Source of the DNA: JBGQMW01 sp963769845
Lineage (GTDB): Archaea > Thermoproteota > Bathyarchaeia > Bathyarchaeales > Bathycorpusculaceae
NCBI GenBank assembly: GCA_963769845.1
Contig: CAVYNL010000015.1
Span: 84,640 to 148,639 of the forward strand
Reading direction: 5' to 3'
DNA length: 64,000 bases
The position numbers and the translations under genes were made by a program. The notes beneath the pieces were generated by a model. That model did not search any database. It was not told the origin of the DNA and saw only the letters and a program-made list of their open reading frames with translations. Positions 52,113 through 61,405 of the stretch are shown here, in pieces (the stretch's first letter is position 1; every line of letters starts with the position of its first letter).

Positions 52113-52901
52113 TTGAAGAGGATAATTGTCTGTCTGAAGCAGGCCGTTGATGTTTCGCAGTTGAAGGCTGACACTGCCACTCGCCAGTTGATAACGGCTG
52201 GTGCGCCCAAGAAGATCAGCGATTTTGACAAGAACGCATTGGAAGAGGCTATCAGGCTTAGGGAGAAGCTTGGCGGCGTTGAGATCGTTACACTGACCAT
52301 GAGCTCTGAAGACCCCAAAACCGTGTTACGTGAGGCACTTGCGATCGGTGCGGACAAGGCTTACGTCGTCAATGACGCGGGAGTGCAGGGAATTGACACT
52401 TCAGGCACCGCTTGTGTTTTGGCTGAAGGAGCCAAGAGGATCGGTGAGTTTGACCTGATTCTCTGCGGTGAAACTTCGCTGGACAGCTTCTCAGGACTCG
52501 TTGGTTCAAGAATCGCAGAACTGTTAAAGCTGCCTCAGGCAACTTCTGTGCGAAAGCTTTCGGTCGAAGGCGACTTTGTCATTGCTGAAAGGGCTCTGGA
52601 GGACGCAAGCGAAACTGTGAAGGCAAAGATGCCTGCTCTTGTAACCGTTACACGGGAAATAAACCAGCCACGGATTCCGTCGCTTATGATGATAATGAAA
52701 GCTTCCAAGAAGGAAATAGTCACTTGGACCTTGGCTGACTTGGGAATTCCGAAGGAAAAGCTCAGCCCCAAGATTGAGGTGATAGAGGCTCTTGCGCCGA
52801 AGATGGAAAGGAAGAAGGTCAAGATAACTGGCGAGACGGTTCAAGAGATCGCTGAGAAGCTGGCCAAGGCGTTGATTCAAGAAGGCGTGGTCGGAAGGTG
52901 A
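52113..52901 (+). CDS. etfB: Electron transfer flavoprotein, beta subunit
   Basis: 262 aa from the TTG at 52113, the family-like start (LKRIIVCLKQAVDVS); a GTG at 52095 is also open. TLTMSSEDPKTVLREALAIG and LILCGETSLDSFSGLVGSRI match EtfB/FixA, which holds the AMP or second FAD. It overlaps etfA by GTGA. It likely accepts electrons from the acyl-CoA dehydrogenase encoded about 3 kb away. Confidence 0.95.
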   Translation: MKRIIVCLKQAVDVSQLKADTATRQLITAGAPKKISDFDKNALEEAIRLREKLGGVEIVTLTMSSEDPKTVLREALAIGADKAYVVNDAGVQGIDTSGTACVLAEGAKRIGEFDLILCGETSLDSFSGLVGSRIAELLKLPQATSVRKLSVEGDFVIAERALEDASETVKAKMPALVTVTREINQPRIPSLMMIMKASKKEIVTWTLADLGIPKEKLSPKIEVIEALAPKMERKKVKITGETVQEIAEKLAKALIQEGVVGR

Positions 52902-53872
52902 GCACGATAAGCGAAAACAAGGGAATCTGGGTCTACTCAGAAAGCTACGACTTGACTTTGGAGATGCTTGGCAAGGGAAGAGAACTTGCTGACCAGCTCA
53001 AGACACAGCTCATAGCCGTCGTTATAGGGCACAATGTGCATGACAAAGCGACTGAACTCGTGAAATACGGCGCGGACAAAGTCTATCTGGTTGACAATCC
53101 GTCTCTGGAGCGTTTCCAGTCTGACATGTACCTCAGCGTCTTGCATGATTTGGCGGTGAGTCAGAAGCCTGACATTATCCTGATAGGGTCGACCAAGAAT
53201 GGAAAACCGCTCGCAGCTAGGCTAGCAACCCGCTTAGAAGCGGGATGTGTTCCTGACTGTAACAGATTGTCCGTTGACGAAAAGGGCAAACTCATCGGAG
53301 AGAGAATAACATACGGCGGTAATGCGACTGCCAAAGTGACCTTCAACACAAAACCCCAGATCGCAACCGTGCCCGCAAGAGCCTTTGACAAGCCCACCCC
53401 TCAAGATAGACACGGTCAACTCGCAAAGCTGGACGTGAAAACTGAGCCGCCAAAAACCGAAGTCATCGAGACGAAACCTCTTGAAGCTTCGAGCACAAGG
53501 ATCGAAGAGGCTGAAGCCATCATCAGCTGTGGAAGAGGGTTGACAAAGAAAGAGGACAAGGTCCTGCTCGACGAGCTTGCCGGCGTGTTATGCGGACAAG
53601 TAGGCTGCTCGAGACCATTGGCTGAAGACAGGAAATGGTTCACGGAATGGGTCGGTCTCTCTGGGCACAAGGTCAAACCGAAGCTCTACATTGCCTGCGG
53701 CATTTCAGGCGTCATCCAACACGTAGCTGGAATTCGAGACTCAAAGGTAATCGTTGCCATAAACAAGGACCCTGAAGCACCGATATTCGAGATCGCAGAC
53801 TACGGCGTCGTGGGAGACCTGTATGAAATACTTCCTGCCTTGAAAGACGCTCTGAAAAAAATGCTGCAATAA
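52898..53872 (+). CDS. etfA: Electron transfer flavoprotein, alpha subunit
   Basis: 324 aa from a GTG overlapping the etfB stop. FAD-binding C-terminal motifs are VGCSRPLAEDRKW, LYIACGISGVIQHVAGI and VIVAINKDPEAPIFEIADYG. With EtfB it forms the heterodimeric carrier of electrons between flavin dehydrogenases and a quinone or iron-sulfur partner. Whether it is a bifurcating type cannot be told from the sequence alone. Confidence 0.96.
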   Translation: MSTISENKGIWVYSESYDLTLEMLGKGRELADQLKTQLIAVVIGHNVHDKATELVKYGADKVYLVDNPSLERFQSDMYLSVLHDLAVSQKPDIILIGSTKNGKPLAARLATRLEAGCVPDCNRLSVDEKGKLIGERITYGGNATAKVTFNTKPQIATVPARAFDKPTPQDRHGQLAKLDVKTEPPKTEVIETKPLEASSTRIEEAEAIISCGRGLTKKEDKVLLDELAGVLCGQVGCSRPLAEDRKWFTEWVGLSGHKVKPKLYIACGISGVIQHVAGIRDSKVIVAINKDPEAPIFEIADYGVVGDLYEILPALKDALKKMLQ

Positions 53873-53958
53873 CCTTTTGCCTGAAGTACCACATGTATCA
53901 ATAATGTTCAATAGATTCATTGCTCGACAAGATTGGATGTCATGAGTTTGGGATTGTG

Positions 53959-54507
53959 ATGAATCAGGAAAGCAATATTGCGTTAGTTGAAATTGAGAAG
54001 AAGGATGCGTATCTGAGAGAGATCGGTTCCAAGTATTCAACAACGCATTATTATGACGTGTCAGTTTGTCGAGAGTCTGGGTCGTGGAGAATAGAGTTGA
54101 CTCGTAAGGCGTTTGATAGCAGGTTGGATAAGAATTATCGTGGGAAGCTTTTCGAGGATCACGTTGAAGAGCCCAGAGTCTTTGCCGCTGTGCTCGGCAA
54201 CAGGCAAGCTGGTTGGATTGAGCTGGGCTATGATCGATGGAACAATAGGATGCGAGTCTGGGAGTTTCTGGTAGACGAAGAGTTTCGAATGCGAGGAATA
54301 GGAACACTGTTGATGAACCATGCTGTCAAGATCGCGAGAGAAAAGGGTGCAAGGATGCTCGTGCTTGAGACGCAGACAAACAATGCTACCGCGATCAATT
54401 TCTATTTGAATTTCGGATTCGAGTTCATTGGTTTCGATATTGCAGCATACTCAAATCAAGACACTGAGAAGAAGGAAGTCAGGCTTGAGCTAGGTCTTAA
54501 ACTGTAA
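53959..54507 (+). CDS. GNAT-family acetyltransferase
   Basis: 182 aa from the ATG at 53959 (a TTG at 53920 is open). The acetyl-CoA loop is RMRGIGTLLMNHAVKIA, followed by LVLETQTNNATAINFYLNFG, the end of the GNAT fold. The N-terminal part resembles streptothricin-type GNATs, but the substrate is unknown. Confidence 0.85.
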   Translation: MNQESNIALVEIEKKDAYLREIGSKYSTTHYYDVSVCRESGSWRIELTRKAFDSRLDKNYRGKLFEDHVEEPRVFAAVLGNRQAGWIELGYDRWNNRMRVWEFLVDEEFRMRGIGTLLMNHAVKIAREKGARMLVLETQTNNATAINFYLNFGFEFIGFDIAAYSNQDTEKKEVRLELGLKL

Positions 54508-54553
54508 TCAGCAGCATCTGACGCGCGCACGGCGGCCGTGGTCAGAACCACAA

Positions 54554-55603
54554 TCATGATGGAAACTCCGCCACCATTCCATCCGCCATAAGAGTCTCTC
54601 TGAATCCTAGATTCTTCACCGTTTCTGCGAGCTCTTGCCTCGTTGCAGGAACAATTATGCGGATTCTTCTTACTCCCGCTTTCTCAATTTCGTTGCCTGC
54701 TGCATTTATGAGCATTTTCTCGACGCCGAGCGACTTACCTTCGGGGTTCACATGTATGAAACCGATCTTGCCTACTTCTTTAGGGGTGGTGTACGCTGCC
54801 TCGGCGTACCCGACTATTCTGCCATCGAACACTGCAACCATCTTCTTCTCAGTCGAGAAACGGAACAAGCGCTGCAGGAATGGCGTTCTCAGGTTGTTCT
54901 TGCTGAAGTCAAAGATTCTGAGGCGATTTGGGTCTTCTGAGGCCCTTATGAGCCTGTAAACTGCGTCCAAGTCGTCTTTGTGAAACGGTCTGATCTGGAC
55001 TCCACCAGTGTCCTGCAGTGCGGGCAGGCGATCTGTTTCTCCCACAAAAAACACTGCACGTTCAAACGCCCTGAACCCCAGTTTGACGTACATGTCCATT
55101 GCAGGAGTATTCGTTGACATTACATACAAGATGGCTCTGGCCTTTTTCCTCTCTCGGATGTAGTCAAGGGCGTTTGTCATCAGTCTTGTGGCGATTCCTT
55201 TTCTTCTGCAGTCCGGATGAACCATGACCGCTGAAATGGAGCCGGCTTTTCGCCTGTCATCAATGATAGTTGTGCCGACAACCTTACCGTCAGCTTCTGC
55301 AACCAAGAACTTCATCGGTTCTTTTCCGCAGAGCCGCAGCAACCAAAGAATGAGCCTGCCCGTTCTTCCATACGCACGGTTGACCATGTCTCTTGTATGA
55401 TCTGGATCAAAACCTGAAACCTCAAACTCCTCGGCAAAACACTCGGGCAGAAGACGCAGCAAATCATCCAAGTCGGACTTGCGAAAATCTCTGATCAAAA
55501 CGTTGTCTTCCTTTGTAGCAAGGTCCTTGGCCTCCTTCAGAACACCTTGGCCCTTGGGGACTTTGCGCAAATCAGCAGATTCGACTACGCTGGGCTCCAA
55601 CAC
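54554..55603 (-). CDS. Tandem GNAT acetyltransferase
   Basis: 349 aa with two GNAT modules. The first has AVMVHPDCRRKGIATRLMTN and VMSTNTPAMDMYVKLGF. The second (after about residue 200) has GFIHVNPEGKSLGVEKMLIN and a degraded acetyl-CoA loop. Two-module GNATs often keep only one active site. Substrate unknown; it is convergent with the single GNAT gene. Confidence 0.85.
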   Translation of the reverse strand: MLEPSVVESADLRKVPKGQGVLKEAKDLATKEDNVLIRDFRKSDLDDLLRLLPECFAEEFEVSGFDPDHTRDMVNRAYGRTGRLILWLLRLCGKEPMKFLVAEADGKVVGTTIIDDRRKAGSISAVMVHPDCRRKGIATRLMTNALDYIRERKKARAILYVMSTNTPAMDMYVKLGFRAFERAVFFVGETDRLPALQDTGGVQIRPFHKDDLDAVYRLIRASEDPNRLRIFDFSKNNLRTPFLQRLFRFSTEKKMVAVFDGRIVGYAEAAYTTPKEVGKIGFIHVNPEGKSLGVEKMLINAAGNEIEKAGVRRIRIIVPATRQELAETVKNLGFRETLMADGMVAEFPS

Positions 55604-56314
55604 TGCTCACATCCCTTTGCAATCAAGCTTGACCATTCTTTTAAACCAGACTCTCAACACGCAATCACAAACTGTGACTATCCTACGGCCCTTGAAAGTA
55701 ACGGTTAGAACCGATAAAGAAGAAGCAGTGTCATAACCATGAAACTGTGGATTTCTGCAAGCTGATTGGCAAACGGGAGAGCTGTGGTTACCACGATTGG
55801 AACACAGGCGCTGAAGGCGTTCAGTAGGGCCTGAAATGAAAAGACGCTCCATATGTTTTCCTTGATCTTTAAGAAAAAGTATCCGACAAAGATGCTGAAA
55901 AGCATGACGTGCACAAATTGTGTTTGAAGGAATCTTTCCAGCTAGGCTGAGAAATGTGGATGTGTTGCAAAGAGAGAAACAGCGTGGCCCAGCCTTGAAG
56001 ACGCTTGACAGGGACTTTTTTTAATCTTTCCTCAACAGGAGCACAGCGAGAACCAAGACGACAAGACAAGACAGGACCAGCATGACAAATATCGATTCTA
56101 CAGATGTGAGAGAGTACCACAACGGATGTCGAAGCAGGATAGATCAAGCAAGAAGCAACAAGCAGAAGAAGAAACCGAGAAAGACTCTGCTACCACTTTC
56201 GGAAGCCATGTGGACCTGGCTACTTCTGTCAGACGAAGGATGGCACATAGATCTGTCACGTTCTGATGCGGAGGACAATTCTACCGGTCTTTCGAGTCGG
56301 TGTGATCCCCTTGA
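55604..56314. other. Intergenic region with small membrane-protein frames
   Basis: About 700 bp without a firm gene. A minus-strand frame at 55705-55914 encodes up to 69 residues with two hydrophobic stretches (MLFSIFVGYFFLKI and MVMTLLLLYRF) but no ribosome site. A second minus-strand frame with an internal stop lies at 56021-56209 and is listed separately. No RNA gene recognised. Confidence 0.35.
56021..56209 (-). pseudogene. Two-helix small membrane protein frame broken by TGA
   Basis: From the ATG at 56209 the frame reads MASESGSRVFLGFFFCLLLLA, then TGA at 56144-56146, then continues in the same frame SILLRHPLWYSLTS and a second membrane helix (IFVMLVLSCLVVLVLAVLLL) ending RKD-TAA. Two hydrophobic helices and a charged end across the stop suggest a 62-codon gene disrupted by one nonsense change. 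It could equally be chance hydrophobic sequence. Confidence 0.3.
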
Positions 56315-56467
56315 CTACTTTTTCTTCTGAGAACACTCCATGCAAATAGCGACCAGCTTCACGTCCTGAACCGGTAGTGACGAGAACGTTAGACCCTTTG
56401 CAAGCACGGTAATGTAGCCCACAGGTCTTCCGCATTTTTGGCATCTCACGAGCTTGGGGGCACTCAT
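56315..56467 (-). CDS. Small zinc-ribbon protein (50 aa)
   Basis: MSAPKLVRCQKCGRPVGYIT at the N-terminus and AICMECSQKKK at the end give two CxxC knuckles about 33 residues apart, a clear single zinc ribbon. The frame overlapping it is a shadow. A TATA element lies 30-39 bp upstream. Function unknown; similar ribbons bind RNA or serve as adaptors. Confidence 0.75.
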   Translation of the reverse strand: MSAPKLVRCQKCGRPVGYITVLAKGLTFSSLPVQDVKLVAICMECSQKKK

Positions 56468-56496
56468 CTTTTCACCACGAAGGAATCCTCTCCTAG

Positions 56497-56506
56497 TCCT
56501 TATAAG
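56497..56506 (-). promoter_or_regulatory. TATA box for small zinc-ribbon gene
   Basis: The minus strand reads GCTTATAAGG 30-39 bp upstream of the ATG at 56467, giving an almost leaderless transcript. Confidence 0.5.
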
Positions 56507-56515
56507 CCCGTGCTC

Positions 56516-56537
56516 TTCTTGACGGCCGCGTCAAGAA
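56516..56537. repeat. Inverted repeat, 9-bp arms
   Basis: TTCTTGACG and CGTCAAGAA form a perfect 9-bp stem around a GCCG loop. It lies just upstream of the TATA box of the small zinc-ribbon gene and downstream of the acyl-CoA dehydrogenase gene, so it may be an operator or a transcript-end hairpin. Confidence 0.6.
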
Positions 56538-56579
56538 AGACTTCTGCCTTCGCAGTTTGATATGTAGAAAGATTCCAGT

Positions 56580-56599
56580 GCAGGGAATTAACCCTGCAT
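56580..56599 (-). terminator. Hairpin after acyl-CoA dehydrogenase gene
   Basis: TGCAGGG and CCCTGCA make a 7-bp perfect stem around AATTAA, 23 bp beyond the dehydrogenase stop. It may protect the 3' end of that transcript. No strong T run follows, so intrinsic termination is not certain. Confidence 0.4.
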
Positions 56600-56621
56600 T
56601 GTGCGTTTTTCTCGTTGGGTT

Positions 56622-57839
56622 TTACTTGTATGCTATGAAGTCTTTTCCGAGGAGTTCTCGGGCGATGACGGTTCTTTGGATGTTCGTGCTGCCTTCTGCT
56701 CCGACGCAGTAGGACATTATGCCTCGCAGTCCCATTTCGAGTGGGCACTCTTTGGTGTATCCCCATGCGCCCAGCCATATCATTGTGCGCTTGTAAACGT
56801 CGAACGCGAAGTGCGGGGCTATGAGCTTGCAGGCGGCGATCATCTTGGTTACTTCGAGCGGTGTGAACTTGTTCTCTTTGTACCGCTTGTCCATCATCCA
56901 TGCGGTTCGATATCCGAGTGAGCGTAGGGCTTCAAGGTGTGCCCAGTCGTCCGCGAGTTCAAACTGTATTCCCTGGAATTTGCCGATGGGTCTCCCGAAG
57001 GCTTTTCGTTCTTTTATGTATTCCATGCCAACGTCAAGTGCTCTTCTAGCTGCTCCAACGCACACGGATGCGATCAGTATGCGGGCGGTGTCGAAGCCTT
57101 CCATCGTCAGGTAGAAGCCCTTGTCCACTTCGCCTATGCGGTAGGAGTCGGGTATCTTGACGTTTTTCATCAAGAATCCGCCTGTTGAGATGGCCATTCT
57201 TCCCATGTCTTCGAAGCGCTTGTTCACTTCTACTCCAGGCGCGTTCATAGGCAGGTAGAATCCTGTCATTCCGCGGTGGCTGGCTTCTGGCTGCGCCGGC
57301 GAGGTTCTTGCGATGACGAAGTATCCCCCGCCAAGCTTCTTTGCTTCTTCGGTTCCGCTTATGTAGGTCTTCTCGCCGTTCAGTATCCAGTCGTTTCCCT
57401 GTTTCTTCGCGGTGGATTTGAAGGCGGCAACGTCTGAGCCTCCGCCGGCCTCTGTGGAGCCTATGCCTATGAAGGCGTTGCCTTTGATGGCCTTGCGGAT
57501 TACGGCTTCTCTCACTGTTTCGCTGCAGTACCTGTCGACCACGTAGCCCCAGGATGATTCTACGAGCCAGAGTACCGGCAACGCGATGCTTACGTCTGCG
57601 TAGCCGAGTTCCTCGGCTGCGATGCATGCTGTGACCCAGTCTGCTCCTGTCCCGCCGTGTTCTTCTGGCGCTGTCATAATTAGCAGTCCCATTTCGCCCA
57701 TGCTCTTCAGTATTTCTTGCGGAATGTGTCCTTGGCTGTCCATTTCCCGGATTTTCTCCAGCGGTATCTGTTTCTCGCACCATTCTCGCACGGACTTGCG
57801 GAAGAGTTCCTGTTCTTCTGTGAATTCGAAATCTACCAT
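56622..57839 (-). CDS. Acyl-CoA dehydrogenase
   Basis: 405 aa. FAFIGIGSTEAGGGSDVAAF-like flavin-binding region (GIGSTEAGGGSD near residue 125), NGEKTYISGTEEAKKLGG, then ERKAFGRPIGKFQGIQFELAD and YCVGAEGSTNIQRTVIAREL, where the Glu in AEGS is the probable catalytic base. It oxidises an acyl-CoA to an enoyl-CoA and passes electrons to an electron transfer flavoprotein. Located directly downstream of hdrB, with etfBA nearby. Confidence 0.95.
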   Translation of the reverse strand: MVDFEFTEEQELFRKSVREWCEKQIPLEKIREMDSQGHIPQEILKSMGEMGLLIMTAPEEHGGTGADWVTACIAAEELGYADVSIALPVLWLVESSWGYVVDRYCSETVREAVIRKAIKGNAFIGIGSTEAGGGSDVAAFKSTAKKQGNDWILNGEKTYISGTEEAKKLGGGYFVIARTSPAQPEASHRGMTGFYLPMNAPGVEVNKRFEDMGRMAISTGGFLMKNVKIPDSYRIGEVDKGFYLTMEGFDTARILIASVCVGAARRALDVGMEYIKERKAFGRPIGKFQGIQFELADDWAHLEALRSLGYRTAWMMDKRYKENKFTPLEVTKMIAACKLIAPHFAFDVYKRTMIWLGAWGYTKECPLEMGLRGIMSYCVGAEGSTNIQRTVIARELLGKDFIAYK

Positions 57840-57894
57840 GCTTTCACCTTGGCAAAAAAATCTACAACTACTGATATAAAAGCTGCTTGATAGG

Positions 57895-58770
57895 TCAAGC
57901 CGAAATCTTGGCTAGAAGATGGTCAATCGGGCTTTGGTTCAGATGTAACCCGAGCTTTTTCTCGTCTATACCCAGTGCTATGCCTAATAGCTGCGTGTAG
58001 TAGAGGACGGGAACGTTGAGCTTGACTCCGACGATTGTTGCCGTGTCCTTCTGTCTTGTGTCAAACATCAGGCCGCAGTCTGGGCATGAGACAACCAGGC
58101 CGTCGACGTTCAGGGCTTGCAGTGCTTTTAGCTTGGAGCCCGCGAGCGAAAGGGCAGAGTCAGGGTGACTGTGCATCAGCGCTGAGCCGCAACAATCGAG
58201 TTTCTCAGGGTAGTCAATGGCTTCTGCTCCGAGTGCGCGTATCAGCTCGTCAAGTTTAGAGGGGTTTTCAGCGTCGTCCACTCTTCCCAGGTCGCTGTAT
58301 CGGATGATTTGGCAGCCAACGTGACTTGCCACCTTGAGCCCTTTGAGCGGCTTCTCAACTGCCTTCTTGACTTTCTGCAAGCCTAGACAATCGTGAAGGA
58401 GGTCGATCGTGTGCCAGACCTTGATATCGGGGTTGTACTGCAGCTCCTCTTCTTTCAAGAGCTCCCTGATTTTCTGCCCGGCTTTCTGGTTCTGGCTCAT
58501 AGTGTTCATTGCTTCGGAGATCGTGAAATGGCAACGATTGCAGGGAACAAACAGGTCGCGCAGGCCCGTTTGGTTTGCCAATGCGAGGACCCGTGCTCCA
58601 AGATAGTTGGCTGCAAAATCGTTAATGCTTTTCACGGGGTCGCCGCAGCAGACAGACTCGCGCAGGTCAACAAGGTCCAAGCCCAGTTTAGGAAACGTTT
58701 CGCGTACGGACATTTCATAGCCAAGCTGGTCTGCCAGTATGCAACAGCCCCAGAAAACCGCGGTTTTCAC
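57895..58770 (-). CDS. hdrB: Heterodisulfide reductase-like subunit B
   Basis: 291 aa from a GTG at 58770. Two CCG domains are visible: FWGCCILADQ...ESVCCGDPVKS...VPCNRCH and SHVGCQIIRY...KLDCCGSALMH...SCPDCGLMF. In HdrB these bind unusual non-cubane iron-sulfur clusters that reduce a disulfide. Its start overlaps the hdrC stop (GTGA). No methanogenesis genes are seen, so the partner may be a different thiol or acceptor. Confidence 0.93.
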   Translation of the reverse strand: MKTAVFWGCCILADQLGYEMSVRETFPKLGLDLVDLRESVCCGDPVKSINDFAANYLGARVLALANQTGLRDLFVPCNRCHFTISEAMNTMSQNQKAGQKIRELLKEEELQYNPDIKVWHTIDLLHDCLGLQKVKKAVEKPLKGLKVASHVGCQIIRYSDLGRVDDAENPSKLDELIRALGAEAIDYPEKLDCCGSALMHSHPDSALSLAGSKLKALQALNVDGLVVSCPDCGLMFDTRQKDTATIVGVKLNVPVLYYTQLLGIALGIDEKKLGLHLNQSPIDHLLAKISA

Positions 58771-59279
58771 GGTTTCTCCTCCATGGCTTTCATGAAGACA
58801 GCTTGGAAACTCTCCTTGGGGCTGCGCACTCTTGGAAGTCCTAAGCATTCGCGGTCGACAGTCTCCATTTTTCTGGTTACGATCTTCCGGCACGGTTCCG
58901 CTAGTCCGGTTTCAAGTATCTGCGAGACTGCTTTCAAGTATCCTTCAGGCACCTTTGCCTCTCTTTCAACCGCAAGATTCCGCAATGCCACGATAACATG
59001 GTAGGGTGAAGCCTTCTGGGGACACCTTTGCACACACTTGAGGCACGTTGCGCAAGTCCAGATTATGTCAGAAGACGCCAGTTCATCAACGAATCCCAGG
59101 TTGACGAGCTTCACTATTTCGTGCGGTTTCAGCTCCAGTAGCTTCAAAGCCGTGCAGCCACTCGTGCATTTGATGCATTGGAAGCAGTTCACAAGGTCTC
59201 TCCCGCTGAGTCTCGCCAGTATCTTCTCACGAGATCCGAGGTTGGGAGTGGCCATCGTCATGAGGTCTGTGAGGCTCAC
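58767..59279 (-). CDS. hdrC: Heterodisulfide reductase-like subunit C
   Basis: 170 aa from a GTG that shares one base with the hdrA stop. Two 4Fe-4S motifs are seen: CFQCIKCTSGC near residue 25 and CATCLKCVQRCPQ near residue 69. It carries electrons between HdrA and HdrB. A longer upstream frame overlaps hdrA and is rejected. Confidence 0.93.
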   Translation of the reverse strand: MSLTDLMTMATPNLGSREKILARLSGRDLVNCFQCIKCTSGCTALKLLELKPHEIVKLVNLGFVDELASSDIIWTCATCLKCVQRCPQKASPYHVIVALRNLAVEREAKVPEGYLKAVSQILETGLAEPCRKIVTRKMETVDRECLGLPRVRSPKESFQAVFMKAMEEKP

Positions 59280-61283
59280 TATTTTCCTCCCTTGGGCTTT
59301 GCTTCTGCAAGAGCTGCTTGGACCTGAGTCAACACTTGCGGATTGCTGAATTGCTGTATTCTGATGGCGCCGGTCGGGCATGCTGAGCTGCATAGGCCGC
59401 AGCCTTGGCACATGGCTTCAATTACTTCTGCCCTGGACTTTTCCTCGTCTTTTCCAGTTTCAGGCTTCATTTCTATGGCTATGAATGGGCAAATCGACTC
59501 GCAAATCTTGCACCCGCTGCAAAGGTCTTTGTCCACCACGGCTCTCAATGGTTCAAGCTCGATTTCTCCACTCGAGAGCAGGTCTATGGCCTTGGCCGCT
59601 GCTCCGCTTGCCTGTGCCACGGTGTCAGGTATATCCTTGGGTCCTTGACAAGCACCCGCAAGAAAGATGCCCGCGACTGCGCTTTCAAGCGGTCGAAGTT
59701 TCGGGTGTGCCTCCAACAAGAAGCCATCCGCACTTCGTGAAGCATGGAATAGCGAGCTGATTCTTTCCAGATCAGCGTTGGGCACAAGTCCCGTTCCTAG
59801 AACCACCAAGTCCGCGTGCATCTCTAAGAGCTTGTTCGTGCCTTTATCGTAAACGTCAAAGTAGAGTGACCCGTCTGGCGAGCAATGAATTTCGGATGGA
59901 ACACCAGCAATAAAGTCTATGTCCATGTCTCTGGCGCGACTGTAGAACTCGTCATAGCCTTTGCCGAAGGCTCGAAGGTCAATGTAACAGACGTAGATCC
60001 TCACGTCTTCAAGGATCTTCTCGCGGGCCAAGATCGCCTGCTTCAGAGTAACCATGCAGCCAACACGGCAGCAGTACGCGTGGAACCGTTTATCCCTGGA
60101 TCCCACACATTGGACGAAAACGATGGATTTGGGCACCTTGCCACTGCACAGAGAAAGGATCTTTCCGCCTGTGGGGCCGGACGCATCTGATATCCTCTCG
60201 AACTCGATGTTAGAGATCACGTTCTTGAAGCGGCCATACCCCAGCTCAGCAATTCTTGAAGCATCAAAAACCTCTGAGCCAACGGCCATGACCACGCCGC
60301 CCACTTTGACCTGGATTGTTTCAGGCTCCTGTTCAAAAGCTATGGCTTTGGCTTCGCAGACTTCCTGGCATTTTCCACACACGCTGCCTTTCTTCGTCTT
60401 AAGCCTCAAGCAGCGGTCTGGGTCTATGACGGCGATTTTCGGAACAGCGTGTGCCGAGTAGATGTATATGGCGCGCTTCTCAGTCAGGTTTTCGTTGAAC
60501 TTGTCAGGAATCTTGACTGGGCAGGCTTTTGTACAGAGTTCGCAGCCGACGCATTTCTTCGCGTCCACGTATCTTGGTTTTTTGAGGATCGAGACTTCGT
60601 AGTTTCCGACGAAACCCTTTGACGTCGGTGACTTCGGCGTTTGTGAGGACTGTTATGTTTCTGTGCTTTGCAACGTCGACCATCTTGGGCGTTAGGATGC
60701 ATGCGCTGCAGTCGAGAGTTGGGAATGTCTTGTCCAGTTGTGCCATGCGTCCGCCGATGCTGGGCGATTTTTCAACGAGGTAAACCTTGAAGCCCGCGCT
60801 TGCCAAGTCAAGGGAAGCCTGTATTCCAGCGATTCCTCCGCCGACAACGAGCACGCTCTTCTGAACTTTGACTTTGCGCTTTTCCAGTGGCTCTAAGAGT
60901 CGTGCCCGGGCTACTCCCATTCTCACAAGGTCTTTCGCCTTTTCCGTGGCTTTTTCGGGCTGATGAGTGTGTGCCCAGGAAACATGCTCTCTCAAGTTGA
61001 CTATCTCAACAAGGTAGGGGTTTAGTCCGGTTTCTGCAACTGCTCTGCGAAAAGTCTCTTCGTGCATTCTGGGCGAGCATGTTGCGATGACGATTCGGTC
61101 GAGTTTATGAGATTTTATGTCGTCCTGAATCATTCGTTGTCCAGGTTCAGAACACATGTAAGTATAATGCCTTGCAACAGTCACGTCTGGCAAGCCTTTG
61201 GCGTATTCCGTCACGTTTTCGACATCGACGGTGCCAGCGATGTTCAGGCCACAGTGACAAACGTATACGCCTATTCTTGTCAT
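59279..61283 (-). CDS. hdrA: Heterodisulfide reductase-like subunit A, with a +1 frame break
   Basis: Full product would be about 667 aa. The N-terminal frame (from the ATG at 61283) has VCHCGLNIAG and the FAD loop VLVVGGGIAGIQASLDLASA through LDCSACILTPKM. The C-terminal frame has CVGCELCTKACPV, CSGCKICESICPF and CQGCGLCSSACPT. They meet at 60612-60620: the first frame ends normal sequence at DVKGF and the second begins GFVGNYEVSILKK, one base out. One base of AAAGGGTTT appears extra. Sequencing error, real mutation or programmed frameshift are all open. HdrA is the flavin hub that can bifurcate electrons. Confidence 0.88.
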
Positions 61284-61405
61284 CAACCGGCCATCCATGA
61301 CCTCGGCTAGACTATTTGCGGCTGTCGCCCTCTATTATCCTTTATGTGAAGGACTTTGGCCTTTCAATGTTAGGAATCGAACAGTGTCCGGCGAATTGCT
61401 TACCC

